Assembly (NCBI RefSeq): GCF_014230315.1
Contig: NZ_JACLAW010000013.1
Location: 62,001 to 126,000 of the forward strand
Length of the DNA: 64,000 bases
Source of the DNA: Novosphingobium flavum
GTDB lineage: Bacteria > Pseudomonadota > Alphaproteobacteria > Sphingomonadales > Sphingomonadaceae
Direction of reading: 5' to 3'
Both the position numbers and the translations under genes were made by a program. Below the pieces are notes generated by a model. The model was given only the letters and a program-made list of their open reading frames with translations, had not been told where the DNA came from and made no database searches. Position 1 is the stretch's first letter. Each line of letters begins with the position of its first letter. Positions 18,178-27,279 of this stretch are shown one piece after another.

Positions 18178-19752
18178 TCAGCGGATGCGGACCGGCAGGA
18201 AGGTCACCGGCTGGCCGCGGCGCTGCACGCGCAGCAGAACCGCCGGGCGGCTCTGCGACTTGGCGGCCTTCACCACGGCTTCCAGTTGGGCAATCGTCGT
18301 GACGGGAGCGCTGTTGGCGGTCAGCACGATGTCGCCGCGCTGCAGGCCCTTTTGGCCGGCGTCCGACGAGGCGTCGACGGCGGTGATCACCACGCCCTGG
18401 GTCGCTTCCGGCGCGCCGAGCTGGCGGGCGATCTGCGGCGTCACCGGAATCGCGGAGAAGCCGAGCGACTGTTCGACCACGCCCTCGCCCTGGCGCTGCG
18501 GGCGCTGGTTGTAGGGGTTGTCCTGCTGGTTCTGCTGCTGCGGATCGAAGGTCTGCTGCGCCAGTTCCTCCTCGGTCGGGCGCTTGGCCACGATCGCCGT
18601 CACGGTCAGGCGCTGGCCGTTGCGGATGAGGTCGAGCGGGATGCGCTTGCCCACCGGCGTATTGGCCACGATGAACGACAGGGTCTGATCGGGGGTGACT
18701 TCCTTGCCGTCCACCCGCAGCACCACGTCGCCGGCCTGGAGGCCCGCCTTGGCCGCCGCGCCGCCCGGCTCGACCGCCTGGATGAATTCGCCGCGATTGT
18801 GCGGGATGCCCAGCGAATCCGCGAGGTCCTCGTTCATGCCCTGGATGCGCACGCCAAGGTAGCCGCGCTCGATCGCCAGCCCGTTCTTGAGCTTCTCGAC
18901 GATCGGGGCCGCGATCTCGGCCGGAATGGCGAAACCGATGCCGACCGAGCCGCCGGTGGGCGAATAGATCGCGTTGTTGATCCCGATCACCGAGCCGCGC
19001 ATGTCGAACATCGGGCCGCCCGAGTTGCCGCGGTTGATCGCGGCGTCGGTCTGGAGATAGCGGTCATAGGCCGAGCCGGTGCCGGTGGCGCGGTAGACCG
19101 CCGAGATGATCCCGGCCGTCACGGTGCCGCCAAGCCCGAAGGGCTGGCCGATCGCGATCACCCAGTCGCCCACTCGCGCGTTGCGGCTGTCGCCGAAGCG
19201 CACGAAGGGCATGGCCTTGGGCGCGGTGATCTTGAGCACGGCAAGGTCCGAGGCCGCGTCGCGGCCGACCAGCTTGGCCGGGTATTCGGTGCCGTCGGTG
19301 GTCTTGACGGTGATCGATTCCACCTCGCCCTGGCCGTCGGCGGTGATCACGTGATTGTTGGTCACGATATAGCCGTCGGCCGAGATGATGAAGCCCGATC
19401 CGAGCGACTGCGCCTCGCGGGTCTGCGGGGCGGCATTGCCGCCCTGGGCGCCCTGGTCACCGCCGAACAGGTCGGCGAAGGGCGTGCCCGCGAAGGGGTT
19501 GTCCTGCGCCGCGACCCGCACCTTCTGCCGGGTCGAGATGTTGACCACGGCCGGGGTGAGCTGGGCGGTGAGGTCTGCAAAGCTGGCCGGCGCGCCGGCG
19601 CGCGGCACGACCTGCTGGATCTGCTGGGCATCGTTCTGGGCCACCTGGGCCCCGGCGGGAAGGCCGGTGACCAGCGAGATCGCCGCGCCGCCGAGCAGCA
19701 GCGCCGAAGTCACTCCATAAGCGTATCGCACGGGCTTCACGTCCTTTGTCAT
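18178..19752 (-). CDS. Periplasmic serine protease DegP/DegQ family
   Basis: About 524 residues. A signal peptide (residues 10-38) precedes a trypsin-like domain with the His/Asp/Ser triad in NNHVITADG, SDLAVLKI and NRGNSGGPMFD, then two PDZ domains (around GYLGVRIQGM and GVVITAVDASSD). It degrades or refolds damaged envelope proteins. A Gln/Asn-rich linker (QQQNQQDNPYNQRPQRQ) separates the PDZ domains. The start ATG at 19752 places the signal peptide correctly. It is followed by a clear terminator. Confidence 0.94.
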   Translation of the reverse strand: MTKDVKPVRYAYGVTSALLLGGAAISLVTGLPAGAQVAQNDAQQIQQVVPRAGAPASFADLTAQLTPAVVNISTRQKVRVAAQDNPFAGTPFADLFGGDQGAQGGNAAPQTREAQSLGSGFIISADGYIVTNNHVITADGQGEVESITVKTTDGTEYPAKLVGRDAASDLAVLKITAPKAMPFVRFGDSRNARVGDWVIAIGQPFGLGGTVTAGIISAVYRATGTGSAYDRYLQTDAAINRGNSGGPMFDMRGSVIGINNAIYSPTGGSVGIGFAIPAEIAAPIVEKLKNGLAIERGYLGVRIQGMNEDLADSLGIPHNRGEFIQAVEPGGAAAKAGLQAGDVVLRVDGKEVTPDQTLSFIVANTPVGKRIPLDLIRNGQRLTVTAIVAKRPTEEELAQQTFDPQQQNQQDNPYNQRPQRQGEGVVEQSLGFSAIPVTPQIARQLGAPEATQGVVITAVDASSDAGQKGLQRGDIVLTANSAPVTTIAQLEAVVKAAKSQSRPAVLLRVQRRGQPVTFLPVRIR

Positions 19753-19889
19753 CCTTCGTATCAAGCGTTCCGGTGGCTGAACCTTGCAAAAGGTTTCACG
19801 CTGTCCGGCATGAACGCAAATTGAATGGCAAGGTTCACGCTCTGAGCCTTGCGGAATTGTAATTTATTGTCCCGGTCCGCCCTTCATCA

Positions 19890-20750
19890 CTACTGGCCGA
19901 ACTTGCCCTTGAACTGGCGCAGGTAATCCATGTCGGGCGAAAGCAGGATCGTGCTCTGGCCGGTGCTCTTGGGGTTTGAGAAGGTGGTGTCGTAGCTCTG
20001 CATCGAGCGGTAGAAATCGTAGAATGCCGGGTCCTTGTTGAAGGCCTCGGCATAGATCCTCGCGGCATTGGCCTCGGCCGTGGCGCGGATGATCTGGGCG
20101 GTCTTCTGGCCTTGGGCGACGATCGTGGTCGCTTCCTGCTCGCGCGCCGCCGCCATCCGGGCAAAGGCCGATTCCAGCGGGGTGCCCTCGGGCAGGTCGG
20201 CGCGCTTGATCCGCACGTCAATCACCTGGGCGCCATATTCCCGCGCCTCGCGGTCAAGCCCGTCGCGGATGTTCTTCATCGCCTGGCCGCGTTCGGCGGT
20301 CAGCAGCGAGCCAAACGAGCGCTTGCCCAGTTCCTGGCGCAAGACCGAGGAGAGGATCGGCTGGAGCTGTTCGCTTACCCGCTCGGTCGTCCCGGCAGAT
20401 CGCACCATGCGCACCGGGTCGATGATCCGGTAGCGCGCATAGGCGTCGACCTCGATCCGCTGCTGGTCGGTCGAGAGCACCTGCTGGCGGTCCATGTCGA
20501 CCGAGAGCACGCGCTTGTCGATCCGCACCAGCCGTTCGGCAAAGGGGATGCGGAAGACGAGGCCTGCCCCGGTGCTGCCGAAATCGGTATTGGGGCGATA
20601 GCGGTTGATCACCCGCACCGGCTCACCGATCCGCACCACCACGGCCTGCTCGGTCTCGGGCACCACGGTCACGCTGGAGAGCAGCGCCACCACGGCCACG
20701 GCCGCGGCGATCACCACCGGCTTGTTGTCCTGCCACAGCGAGGTCAGCAT
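19890..20750 (-). CDS. hflC: HflC, modulator of FtsH protease
   Basis: 286 residues with one N-terminal membrane span and an SPFH domain (VVPETEQAVVVRIGEPVRVI onwards). With HflK it forms the large periplasmic cage around the membrane protease FtsH. The ATG follows the hflK stop codon with no gap (TAAATG), so the pair is translationally coupled. The C-terminal DMDYLRQFKG is a family mark. Confidence 0.95.
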   Translation of the reverse strand: MLTSLWQDNKPVVIAAAVAVVALLSSVTVVPETEQAVVVRIGEPVRVINRYRPNTDFGSTGAGLVFRIPFAERLVRIDKRVLSVDMDRQQVLSTDQQRIEVDAYARYRIIDPVRMVRSAGTTERVSEQLQPILSSVLRQELGKRSFGSLLTAERGQAMKNIRDGLDREAREYGAQVIDVRIKRADLPEGTPLESAFARMAAAREQEATTIVAQGQKTAQIIRATAEANAARIYAEAFNKDPAFYDFYRSMQSYDTTFSNPKSTGQSTILLSPDMDYLRQFKGKFGQ

Positions 20751-21959
20751 TTACTGGCCCTCCCCGTCGGTCTTGTTCCGCTTCACTTCCGGCAGCGGCA
20801 GGTAGGAGGTCACGCCGGGCGCGGCCACGATCACCTTCTGGTTGTTGGACAGCACGCGTTCCATCGTCTCGTAATACATCCGGCGGCGGGTCACCTCGGG
20901 GGCGAGCTTGTACTGCTCATAAACCTTGTCGAAAGCGGTGGCATCGCCCTGCGCGCGGGCGGTTACCTGCTGGGCCCAGGCCTGGGCGTTGGACTGCTCG
21001 CGCTGGGCGTCCTGCTGCGCGGCGGTCACCTTCTGGAAGGCGTCGATCACCTTGTTCGGCGGATCGGCCTTCTTGATCTCCACGCCCTGGATCAGCACGC
21101 CCGAGCGATAGGTGTCGAGCACGGCCTGCATCCGGCTGCGCACGTTCTGCTCGATCAGGGCGCGGCCGGTGCCGCCCATGGCCTCGGTCAGCGGCACTTC
21201 GGCGATCGAGGCGCGCATGGCCGCCTCGGCCACTTCCTTCACCGTATTGTCCGGGTCGGCCAGCTGGAAAGCATAGAGCTTGAGGTCCTTGATGTTCCAG
21301 CGGACCAGATAGGAAATGTCGACCAGGTTCTGGTCGCTGGTCAGCATCAGCTTTTCGGCCTCGCCCTCGGGGATCGTGTCGCGCTTGATCGAGGTCACGT
21401 CCTCGATCCGCACGTTTTCCAGCGGCCAGGGAAGGGTGAACGAGACACCCGGCGTGATCGTGCGCGAATATTTGCCGAGCGTGGTGACGATGCCCTGTTC
21501 CTTCGGCCCGATCATGTGAGTCGTGCTGGCCAGGACCCAGATCACCGCCAGCCCGCCCGCGATCAGCGGAAACCACGAGCGCCCGTCGGGCCGCTGCGGC
21601 ATCCGGGGGAAGGGGCCATTGCCGCCCCCGCCGCCGCCGGGGCGAGCCCGGAACAGGTTGTCGAAACCGGGCATGCCGCGCGGGGCGTCCGGCCCCGAGC
21701 CGCCCCGGCCCGAACCACCCGGGCCCGAACCGCCCGGCCGCGGGCCAAGGCCCCCGGCACCGGGCAGCCACGGATTGCGCGGGCCGCGCGCGGGCTCGGA
21801 CGGCTCCGGCTTGTCGCCGCCGTCGTCGGGTGCATCGTTTCCGGTGCCGTCCCCTTCCGGCGGCGTGGGTGAGCCCCCCCAGGGGCTGCGTCCGCCGGTC
21901 CCGTTCTCCCCGCTCATGGCCAGCCAGCCACGGGCGATTGCATCACTGATACGCTTCAT
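20751..21959 (-). CDS. hflK: HflK, modulator of FtsH protease
   Basis: About 402 residues. The cytoplasmic N-terminus is very rich in Gly/Pro (as usual in HflK), then a membrane span (WFPLIAGGLAVIWVLASTTH) and the SPFH domain (IGPKEQGIVTTLGKYSRTI). Partner of HflC. The start is uncertain: an ATG at 21959 or another at about 21917 (MSGENG) are both possible and neither has a strong ribosome binding site. Confidence 0.94.
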   Translation of the reverse strand: MKRISDAIARGWLAMSGENGTGGRSPWGGSPTPPEGDGTGNDAPDDGGDKPEPSEPARGPRNPWLPGAGGLGPRPGGSGPGGSGRGGSGPDAPRGMPGFDNLFRARPGGGGGGNGPFPRMPQRPDGRSWFPLIAGGLAVIWVLASTTHMIGPKEQGIVTTLGKYSRTITPGVSFTLPWPLENVRIEDVTSIKRDTIPEGEAEKLMLTSDQNLVDISYLVRWNIKDLKLYAFQLADPDNTVKEVAEAAMRASIAEVPLTEAMGGTGRALIEQNVRSRMQAVLDTYRSGVLIQGVEIKKADPPNKVIDAFQKVTAAQQDAQREQSNAQAWAQQVTARAQGDATAFDKVYEQYKLAPEVTRRRMYYETMERVLSNNQKVIVAAPGVTSYLPLPEVKRNKTDGEGQ

Positions 21960-22064
21960 GGCGGTCGTTATAGGAACTGCCGCGCACAAAAACAGTGCCC
22001 ACGCGCGCATTTTCCTTCGCCGCGTTCCTTGCTAGGGCGCAGGCGCATCCCATCCGGAGACACC

Positions 22065-23045
22065 ATGACCGATCCCCTGCCTGCGCCCCTTGCCGATCTG
22101 CTGCCCGAAGCGGTGCGCAAACGGCTGTCGAGCGGCCGGCTTAGCGACGGCGTGGCAACGCTGGTGCTCGATGCCTCGGGCCTCGACGCGGCCGGGCGCG
22201 AAGGCCTCGAAGGCGCGGTGCGCACCGCGCTCGCCGGGGCCGCCGACGTCTCCGAAGTCCGCGTCGCCATGACGGCGGACCGCGCGGTGCCGCGCGCCCG
22301 CCGGATCATCGCGGTCGGCTCGGGCAAGGGCGGGGTCGGCAAGTCCACCCTCTCGGCCAACCTCGCCATCGGCCTCTTGCGCCTCGGCCTCAAGGTCGGG
22401 CTGGTCGATGCCGACATCTACGGCCCCTCCCAGCCGCGCCTCCTCGCCAACGAGGGGAAAAAGCCCGAGGCGCACGACAGCAAGCTGTTCCCCGTGCCAA
22501 GCCCCTGGGGCGTGCCGGTTCTCTCGATGGGCCACCTCGTCGAACCCGGCCGGGCGATCGCCTGGCGCGGCCCGATGGCCTCGGGCGCGCTCGGCCAGCT
22601 GGTCGATGCCGAATGGGGCGATGTCGACGTCCTCGTCCTCGACCTTCCGCCCGGCACCGGCGACGTCCAGCTGACCATGGTCCAGAAGCACAAGCCGGTC
22701 GGCGTGGTGATCGTCTCTACCCCGCAGGATCTCGCCCTGATCGACGCCACGCGCGCGATGAATTTCTTCGAGCAGGCCCACGTTCCCGTGATCGGCATGG
22801 TCGAGAACATGTCTGGCTACGTCTGCCCCCATTGCGGCGAATCGAGCGATCCCTTCGGCCACGGCGGGGCAGAGGCCGTCGCCCATGCCGAAGAGGTGCC
22901 CTTCCTCGGCCATATCCCGCTCGATCTCTCGATCCGGCAGGACAGCGACGCCGGCAAGCCCCCCGCCGCCACTGACAGCCCGCAAGGCAAGGCCTTCCTC
23001 GCCATCGCCCGCAAGGTCGCCGCCTGGCTGGAGCAGACCGCCTGA
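22065..23045 (+). CDS. mrp: Mrp/NBP35-family iron-sulfur cluster carrier ATPase
   Basis: 326 residues. An N-terminal FeS assembly (DUF59-like) segment precedes a P-loop ATPase with the deviant Walker A SGKGGVGKST, and a CxxC near the C-terminus (YVCPHCGESS) that binds a bridging [4Fe-4S] cluster. The ATG at 22065 has GGAG upstream. It is divergent from hflKC. The molybdoenzyme gene starts one base after its stop, and hemH overlaps that, so this is probably one operon. Confidence 0.94.
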   Translation: MTDPLPAPLADLLPEAVRKRLSSGRLSDGVATLVLDASGLDAAGREGLEGAVRTALAGAADVSEVRVAMTADRAVPRARRIIAVGSGKGGVGKSTLSANLAIGLLRLGLKVGLVDADIYGPSQPRLLANEGKKPEAHDSKLFPVPSPWGVPVLSMGHLVEPGRAIAWRGPMASGALGQLVDAEWGDVDVLVLDLPPGTGDVQLTMVQKHKPVGVVIVSTPQDLALIDATRAMNFFEQAHVPVIGMVENMSGYVCPHCGESSDPFGHGGAEAVAHAEEVPFLGHIPLDLSIRQDSDAGKPPAATDSPQGKAFLAIARKVAAWLEQTA

Positions 23046-23046
23046 A

Positions 23047-25329
23047 ATGGCAGGCCCGCTCCCCCGGCTGACCCGCAGGGGCGTGCTGATCGGCGGCGCG
23101 CTGGGCGGCGGCCTGCTGCTCGCCTGGGGGCTCACCCCGCGCCGCTTCCCCCCTCCGCTGGTGCCGGGCAAGGATCAGGCCCTGTTCGGCAATTGGCTGA
23201 CCATCGGAGCGGACGGGGTCGTCACCGTCGCCGTGCCCCAGCTCGAGATGGGGCAGGGCATCACCACCCTCATCCCGCAGGTCGTCGCGCTGGAACTGGG
23301 AGCGGACTGGCGCATGGTCGCGGCCGAACCCGCCCCGATCAGCGGCGCCTATGCCAATCTCCCGCTCGCGGAGGACTGGGCCGGGCTGTGGATGGCCTTC
23401 GCCTCCCGTCTGGCAGAGGGCCGGGGCGCGGCGCTCGCCCGCGCCTATGCCGAGCGCAACGCCTTCATGGCCACGGCCGACGGCACCTCGATGGCCGCCT
23501 ACGAACAGGGCGCCCGCGAAGCGGCCTGCGCCGCTCGCACCATGCTGATGCAGGCCGCGGCCGACCGCTGGGATGCCGACTGGCGCGAGTGCAAGGTCGC
23601 CGCCGGCCGCGTCACGCACGGCAACCAGAGCGCCTCCTTCGGCGAACTCGCCGAACTCGCCGTCCGTTACGATCCCCCGTCCGACCTGCCGCTCCTCCCG
23701 CCCCCGGCGGACGGCGCCGACGCCATTTCCTTCCCCCGGCTCGACGGCCCGGCCAAGGTCGGCGGCGGCATGACCTTTGCCGGAGACCTGCGCCTGCCCG
23801 GCCTGCTCCACGCCGCGATCCGCCACGGACCCCTCGCGGCATCCAGCGAACTCGCCCATGTCGACGAGGCCAAGGCCAACCGCCCCGGCGTCCGCCTGGT
23901 CCGGGGCGAGGGTTGGCTCGCCGCTACGGCCCCAACATGGTGGGCCGCCGAACAGGCGCTCACCGCCGTCGCCCCCACGTTCAAGGCCGACCGCCCGGTG
24001 GACAGCGAGCGCACCGCCGCCGCGCTCGACAAGGCGGTCCGGAAGGCCGCTACCCAGCGCATAGCCACGGTGGGCGATCCCGACGCGGTGATCGCGGGCG
24101 AGCCCTCCCACGTCGCCCGCTACGATATCGAACCCGCGCTCCCCCTCCCGCTCGAAACCGCCAGCGCCACCGCCCGGGTGAGCGCGGACAAGGTCGAGAT
24201 CTGGGTCGCCGCCCAGTCGCCCGAAACCACCCGCCGCGCCGTCGCCCGCGCGCTCGGCGTCAGCGCCGGCAAGGTCGTGCTTTACCCGCTTCCGGCCGGC
24301 GGCAGCTTCGATGCCCGGCTCGAAACGCCTCACGCCGTCGAAGCCGCGCTGATCGCCCGGGAGGTCGAAAAACCCGTCCAGCTCACCTGGTCGCGCTGGC
24401 AGGAAACGCTCGCCGCGCTCCCCCGCGCGCCCGCTGCCGCCGTGCTCTGGGCGAAAACCAACCCCGATGGCGGCGAGGTCCTCGCGTGGAAGGCGCGCAT
24501 CGCCACTCCCGCCGCCGCCCGCGAATTCGGCCGCCGCCTGTTCGGCGCGCAAACGCCGCAGCAGGCCCGCACCGCCAGCCTCGGCGAGGCCGATCCCATG
24601 GCCGTCGCCGGGGGGATGCCGCCTTACCGCCTGCCCAATGCCAGCCTCGATCACGTGCCCGTTGGGACAGGTATCCCGGCCGGGCGGATGCGGGGCAAGG
24701 CTCACGCGATGACCGCCTTCTTCACCGAGAGCTTCGTCGATGAGCTGGCCCGCAAGGCCGGGCGCGAGCCGCTGTCCTACCGGATGGAGATGCTGGGCGA
24801 CGACCTGCGCCTCGCCGAATGCCTCCAGCGCTGCGCCGCGCTGGCCCAGTGGGATGCCGGCGCCGATGCCAGCGGGCAGGGCCTCGCCTGCCACCGCATG
24901 GGCGAGAACGAGGATGCGCCAGACAGTGACCAAGCGGCCCGCATCGCAGTCATCGCCACCGCCCGCCGCACCGAGGCCGGGGTCAGCGTCGACAGGATCA
25001 GCGCGGTCGCCGATCTCGGTCGCATCGTGAACCGCGACATCGCCCGCCAGCAGGTCGAGGGCGGCCTGGTCTTCGGCCTCGGCCTCGCGCTTGGCTCCAG
25101 CATTTCCTACGCGCGCGGCCTCCCGCTCACCGCGCGGCTCGGCGAAATGGGCCTGCCGCTGCTGGCCTCCACGCCCGAGATCGCGGTCGAATTCATCACC
25201 AGTGACAAACCGGCGATCGACCCCGGCGAGATCGGCGTCGTCGCCATCGCGCCGGCCATCGCCAATGCCCTCCATTCCGCCACCGGCCTGCGCTTCCGCC
25301 GCCTGCCGCTCTTTGCCGAGGATCTGTGA
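23047..25329 (+). CDS. IorB-like molybdopterin-binding oxidoreductase, large subunit
   Basis: 760 residues of the xanthine oxidase/aldehyde oxidase superfamily, in the isoquinoline 1-oxidoreductase beta-subunit group. A twin-arginine-like N-terminus (RLTRRGVLIGGALGGG) is followed by a domain with VPQLEMGQGITTLIPQ (cofactor-binding) and, near the end, PGEIGVVAIAPAIANAL, where the Glu is the expected catalytic base. The usual partner, a small [2Fe-2S] subunit, is not adjacent, and no CoxG/CoxD-type maturation gene is seen. It starts one base after mrp and overlaps hemH by 4 bp. Substrate unknown, probably an aldehyde or N-heterocycle in the periplasm. Confidence 0.85.
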   Translation: MAGPLPRLTRRGVLIGGALGGGLLLAWGLTPRRFPPPLVPGKDQALFGNWLTIGADGVVTVAVPQLEMGQGITTLIPQVVALELGADWRMVAAEPAPISGAYANLPLAEDWAGLWMAFASRLAEGRGAALARAYAERNAFMATADGTSMAAYEQGAREAACAARTMLMQAAADRWDADWRECKVAAGRVTHGNQSASFGELAELAVRYDPPSDLPLLPPPADGADAISFPRLDGPAKVGGGMTFAGDLRLPGLLHAAIRHGPLAASSELAHVDEAKANRPGVRLVRGEGWLAATAPTWWAAEQALTAVAPTFKADRPVDSERTAAALDKAVRKAATQRIATVGDPDAVIAGEPSHVARYDIEPALPLPLETASATARVSADKVEIWVAAQSPETTRRAVARALGVSAGKVVLYPLPAGGSFDARLETPHAVEAALIAREVEKPVQLTWSRWQETLAALPRAPAAAVLWAKTNPDGGEVLAWKARIATPAAAREFGRRLFGAQTPQQARTASLGEADPMAVAGGMPPYRLPNASLDHVPVGTGIPAGRMRGKAHAMTAFFTESFVDELARKAGREPLSYRMEMLGDDLRLAECLQRCAALAQWDAGADASGQGLACHRMGENEDAPDSDQAARIAVIATARRTEAGVSVDRISAVADLGRIVNRDIARQQVEGGLVFGLGLALGSSISYARGLPLTARLGEMGLPLLASTPEIAVEFITSDKPAIDPGEIGVVAIAPAIANALHSATGLRFRRLPLFAEDL

Positions 25330-26342
25330 CCAAGCCCTCCGATCACCCCAGCGTCCCCGCCACCGGCGGCGTCGGCGTCCTCCTCGTCAACCTCGGCACG
25401 CCCGATGCGCCCACTCCGGCGGCGGTCAAGCGCTACCTCGCCGAATTCCTCTCCGACCCCCGTGTGGTCGAAATCCCGCAACTGATCTGGCAACCGATCC
25501 TGCGCGGCGTGATCCTCAACACCCGCCCGAAAAAGAGCGCTCACGCCTACCAGCAGGTCTGGACCGCTGATGGCTCGCCGCTCGCCGCCATCACCCGCAC
25601 GCAAGCGCAGGCCCTGCAGGAGCGCCTCGGCGATGGCATCAAGGTCCGCTGGGCCATGCGCTACGGTAACCCGTCGATCCCGGCCGAGCTGAACCGCTTG
25701 AAGGCCGAAGGTTGCGACCGCCTGCTGATCGCCCCGCTCTATCCGCAATATTCCGGCGCCACGACCGCCACGGTGGTCGACAAGCTGGGCGAGGCGCTGG
25801 GCGCCCTGCGCTGGCAGCCCGCGATCCGCACCCTGCCGCCCTATTACGACGATCCGGCCCACATCGCGGCCCTCGCCGCCGACACCGCGCGCCAGCTCTC
25901 CACCCTGCCGTTCCGCCCCGAGGTCCTGCTCCTCTCGTTCCACGGCATGCCCGAGCGCACCCTCCACCTCGGCGATCCCTACCACTGCCAATGCCGCAAG
26001 ACCGCCCGCCTCCTGGCCGAAGCGCTGGCGGCCGACTGGGGCGATGTCCGCATCGAAACCACCTTCCAGTCCCGCTTCGGCCGCGCCAAGTGGCTCGAAC
26101 CCGCAACCGACGCCGTACTCGCTGCCGAGGCGGCCAAAGGCACCAAACGCCTCGCCATTGCCGCCCCCGGCTTCTCCGCCGATTGCCTCGAAACCCTCGA
26201 GGAACTGGCCATCCGGGGCCGCGAACAGTTCCTCGAAGCCGGCGGCCAGGACTTCGCCGCCCTCGAATGCCTCAACGCGGGCGAAGCGGGCATGGCCATG
26301 CTGGAAGCGCTGGTCCGCCGCGAACTGGCGGGGTGGGTGTAG
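25326..26342 (+). CDS. hemH: Ferrochelatase
   Basis: Inserts Fe2+ into protoporphyrin IX, the last step of haem synthesis. 338 residues. VLLVNLGTPD at the N-terminus and the catalytic-His region SFHGMPERTLHLGDPYHCQC are family signatures, and the C-terminal ECLNAGEAGM follows. The GTG start overlaps the stop of the preceding gene (GTGA). Confidence 0.96.
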   Translation: MTKPSDHPSVPATGGVGVLLVNLGTPDAPTPAAVKRYLAEFLSDPRVVEIPQLIWQPILRGVILNTRPKKSAHAYQQVWTADGSPLAAITRTQAQALQERLGDGIKVRWAMRYGNPSIPAELNRLKAEGCDRLLIAPLYPQYSGATTATVVDKLGEALGALRWQPAIRTLPPYYDDPAHIAALAADTARQLSTLPFRPEVLLLSFHGMPERTLHLGDPYHCQCRKTARLLAEALAADWGDVRIETTFQSRFGRAKWLEPATDAVLAAEAAKGTKRLAIAAPGFSADCLETLEELAIRGREQFLEAGGQDFAALECLNAGEAGMAMLEALVRRELAGWV

Positions 26343-26474
26343 GCGACCGGCGAACCGACTCCAAACGTCCGTTTGCAAACACGCTACGTCTGAAAGCGGA
26401 CTGTCAGGACACGCCAACATTGCGGACATCATCATAACGGTTAAGGTGCCACTGGCAAAAAGGAGCTATACGGC

Positions 26475-26723
26475 GTGCTCAACATACTGGGGGGATTGTT
26501 GCTATTCGCAGTCGCCTTGATCTGTGTTGCCGTTGGTGGAAGAACTCTCCGCGATATTTTGAATAATGAAACCCAAAGCCTAAGCCGCTACAAACCGCGA
26601 TTGATTTCCCGTGGAGAAGAGCCGTTAAATTTTTGGGCCACCATGTTTACCGGCCTGTTGTGGCTCCTACTTGGACTTTTCTTGCTCGTCATCACGGTTG
26701 GTGGAGCCGTTGGAATGCTTTGA
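26475..26723 (+). CDS. Small two-span membrane protein, unknown function
   Basis: 82 residues: hydrophobic segments at about 3-21 and 53-80, separated by a polar loop (RTLRDILNNETQSLSRYKPR). The GTG start has a good ribosome binding site (AAAAAGGAG). The local base composition is lower in GC than the neighbours. No family recognised. Confidence 0.55.
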   Translation: MLNILGGLLLFAVALICVAVGGRTLRDILNNETQSLSRYKPRLISRGEEPLNFWATMFTGLLWLLLGLFLLVITVGGAVGML

Positions 26724-26814
26724 GTTGTCGTAGAATCGGTTCTCTCGTCCGCTCCCCCGACATTCCGGCCATTCGGATAGCGCCGGGCAGGTTTCGAAAG
26801 CTGACGCCTGATCT

Positions 26815-26836
26815 CCCCTCCCGCAGGCGGGAGGGG
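26815..26836. repeat. Short palindromic repeat, copy 2
   Basis: CCCCTCCCGC-AG-GCGGGAGGGG, a perfect 10-bp inverted repeat with a 2-bp centre; almost identical to 4314-4335. Confidence 0.6.
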
Positions 26837-27017
26837 CCGGGGGTGGGCCAGCAACCTCTCCCCAAAACACCCCAACCAAAACCATTTTCCTACACCCGCG
26901 CCGCCTGCCAAACTCCGCCCCGATCGCCTCCACCGGCGAAAAACGAGCAAGAGTTGGACAAGTGTCACCCATGCACACGGGCACAAGTGCTTCAAATCAT
27001 TGGGGGCAGGGCTGCGC

Positions 27018-27043
27018 GCCGGGTGACACTCGTGTCACCCGGC
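27018..27043. terminator. Perfect palindrome after the DUF1674 gene
   Basis: GCCGGGTGACAC-TC-GTGTCACCCGGC: 12-bp perfect arms around 2 bp, 15 bp beyond the stop of the minus-strand DUF1674 gene. It may be a terminator for that gene, but the tiny loop and absence of T-run also fit a dimer-binding operator; a half-site GTGTCACCC lies about 60 bp away. Confidence 0.4.
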
Positions 27044-27057
27044 CACCGCGCAACGGT

Positions 27058-27225
27058 TCAGAAGTCGACCGCGATGCCGTTCTGCTCCCAGTCGCCGTAA
27101 CGGGTGGGAGAAAGGCCGCGCGGATCGGGCTCGTCCTTTGCCGCCTTGGGCGCGGGCGCCGGATCATTGGTCCAGTGCGCCGGCTTGACGAAGCCTTCGG
27201 GGCGCTTGGTTGCACGCTGGGTCAT
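27058..27225 (-). CDS. DUF1674 protein (SDHAF4-like succinate dehydrogenase assembly factor)
   Basis: 55 residues, easily missed. The sequence ends with the family signature DPRGLSPTRYGDWEQNGIAVDF (read as the conserved blocks PTRYGDWE and G-x-A-x-DF). In eukaryotes SDHAF4/Sdh8 protects and helps assemble the flavinylated SDH subunit; the bacterial DUF1674 family is the homologous group. The start is the ATG at 27223-27225. It is divergent from the rsmB-like gene, 54 bp apart, an arrangement common in related genomes. Confidence 0.85.
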   Translation of the reverse strand: MTQRATKRPEGFVKPAHWTNDPAPAPKAAKDEPDPRGLSPTRYGDWEQNGIAVDF

Positions 27226-27279
27226 GCGCCCCAAATGCGCGCTCTGGCCCTTGAATGCAATTGCGCTTAGGGGCGGGCG

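Larger units (their letters stand above)
26724..27057. other. 334-bp spacer with two palindromes
   Basis: No supported gene. It contains the second copy of the short palindrome (26815-26836) and the long palindrome at 27018-27043, plus an extra half-site GTGTCACCC at about 26961-26969. Confidence 0.5.

Noticed and set aside
22717..25275. Long minus-strand open frame of about 850 codons opposite the molybdoenzyme gene
   Set aside because: GC-rich codon bias of the plus-strand gene leaves the antisense frame open; its translation has no domain and is Gly/Arg-rich.
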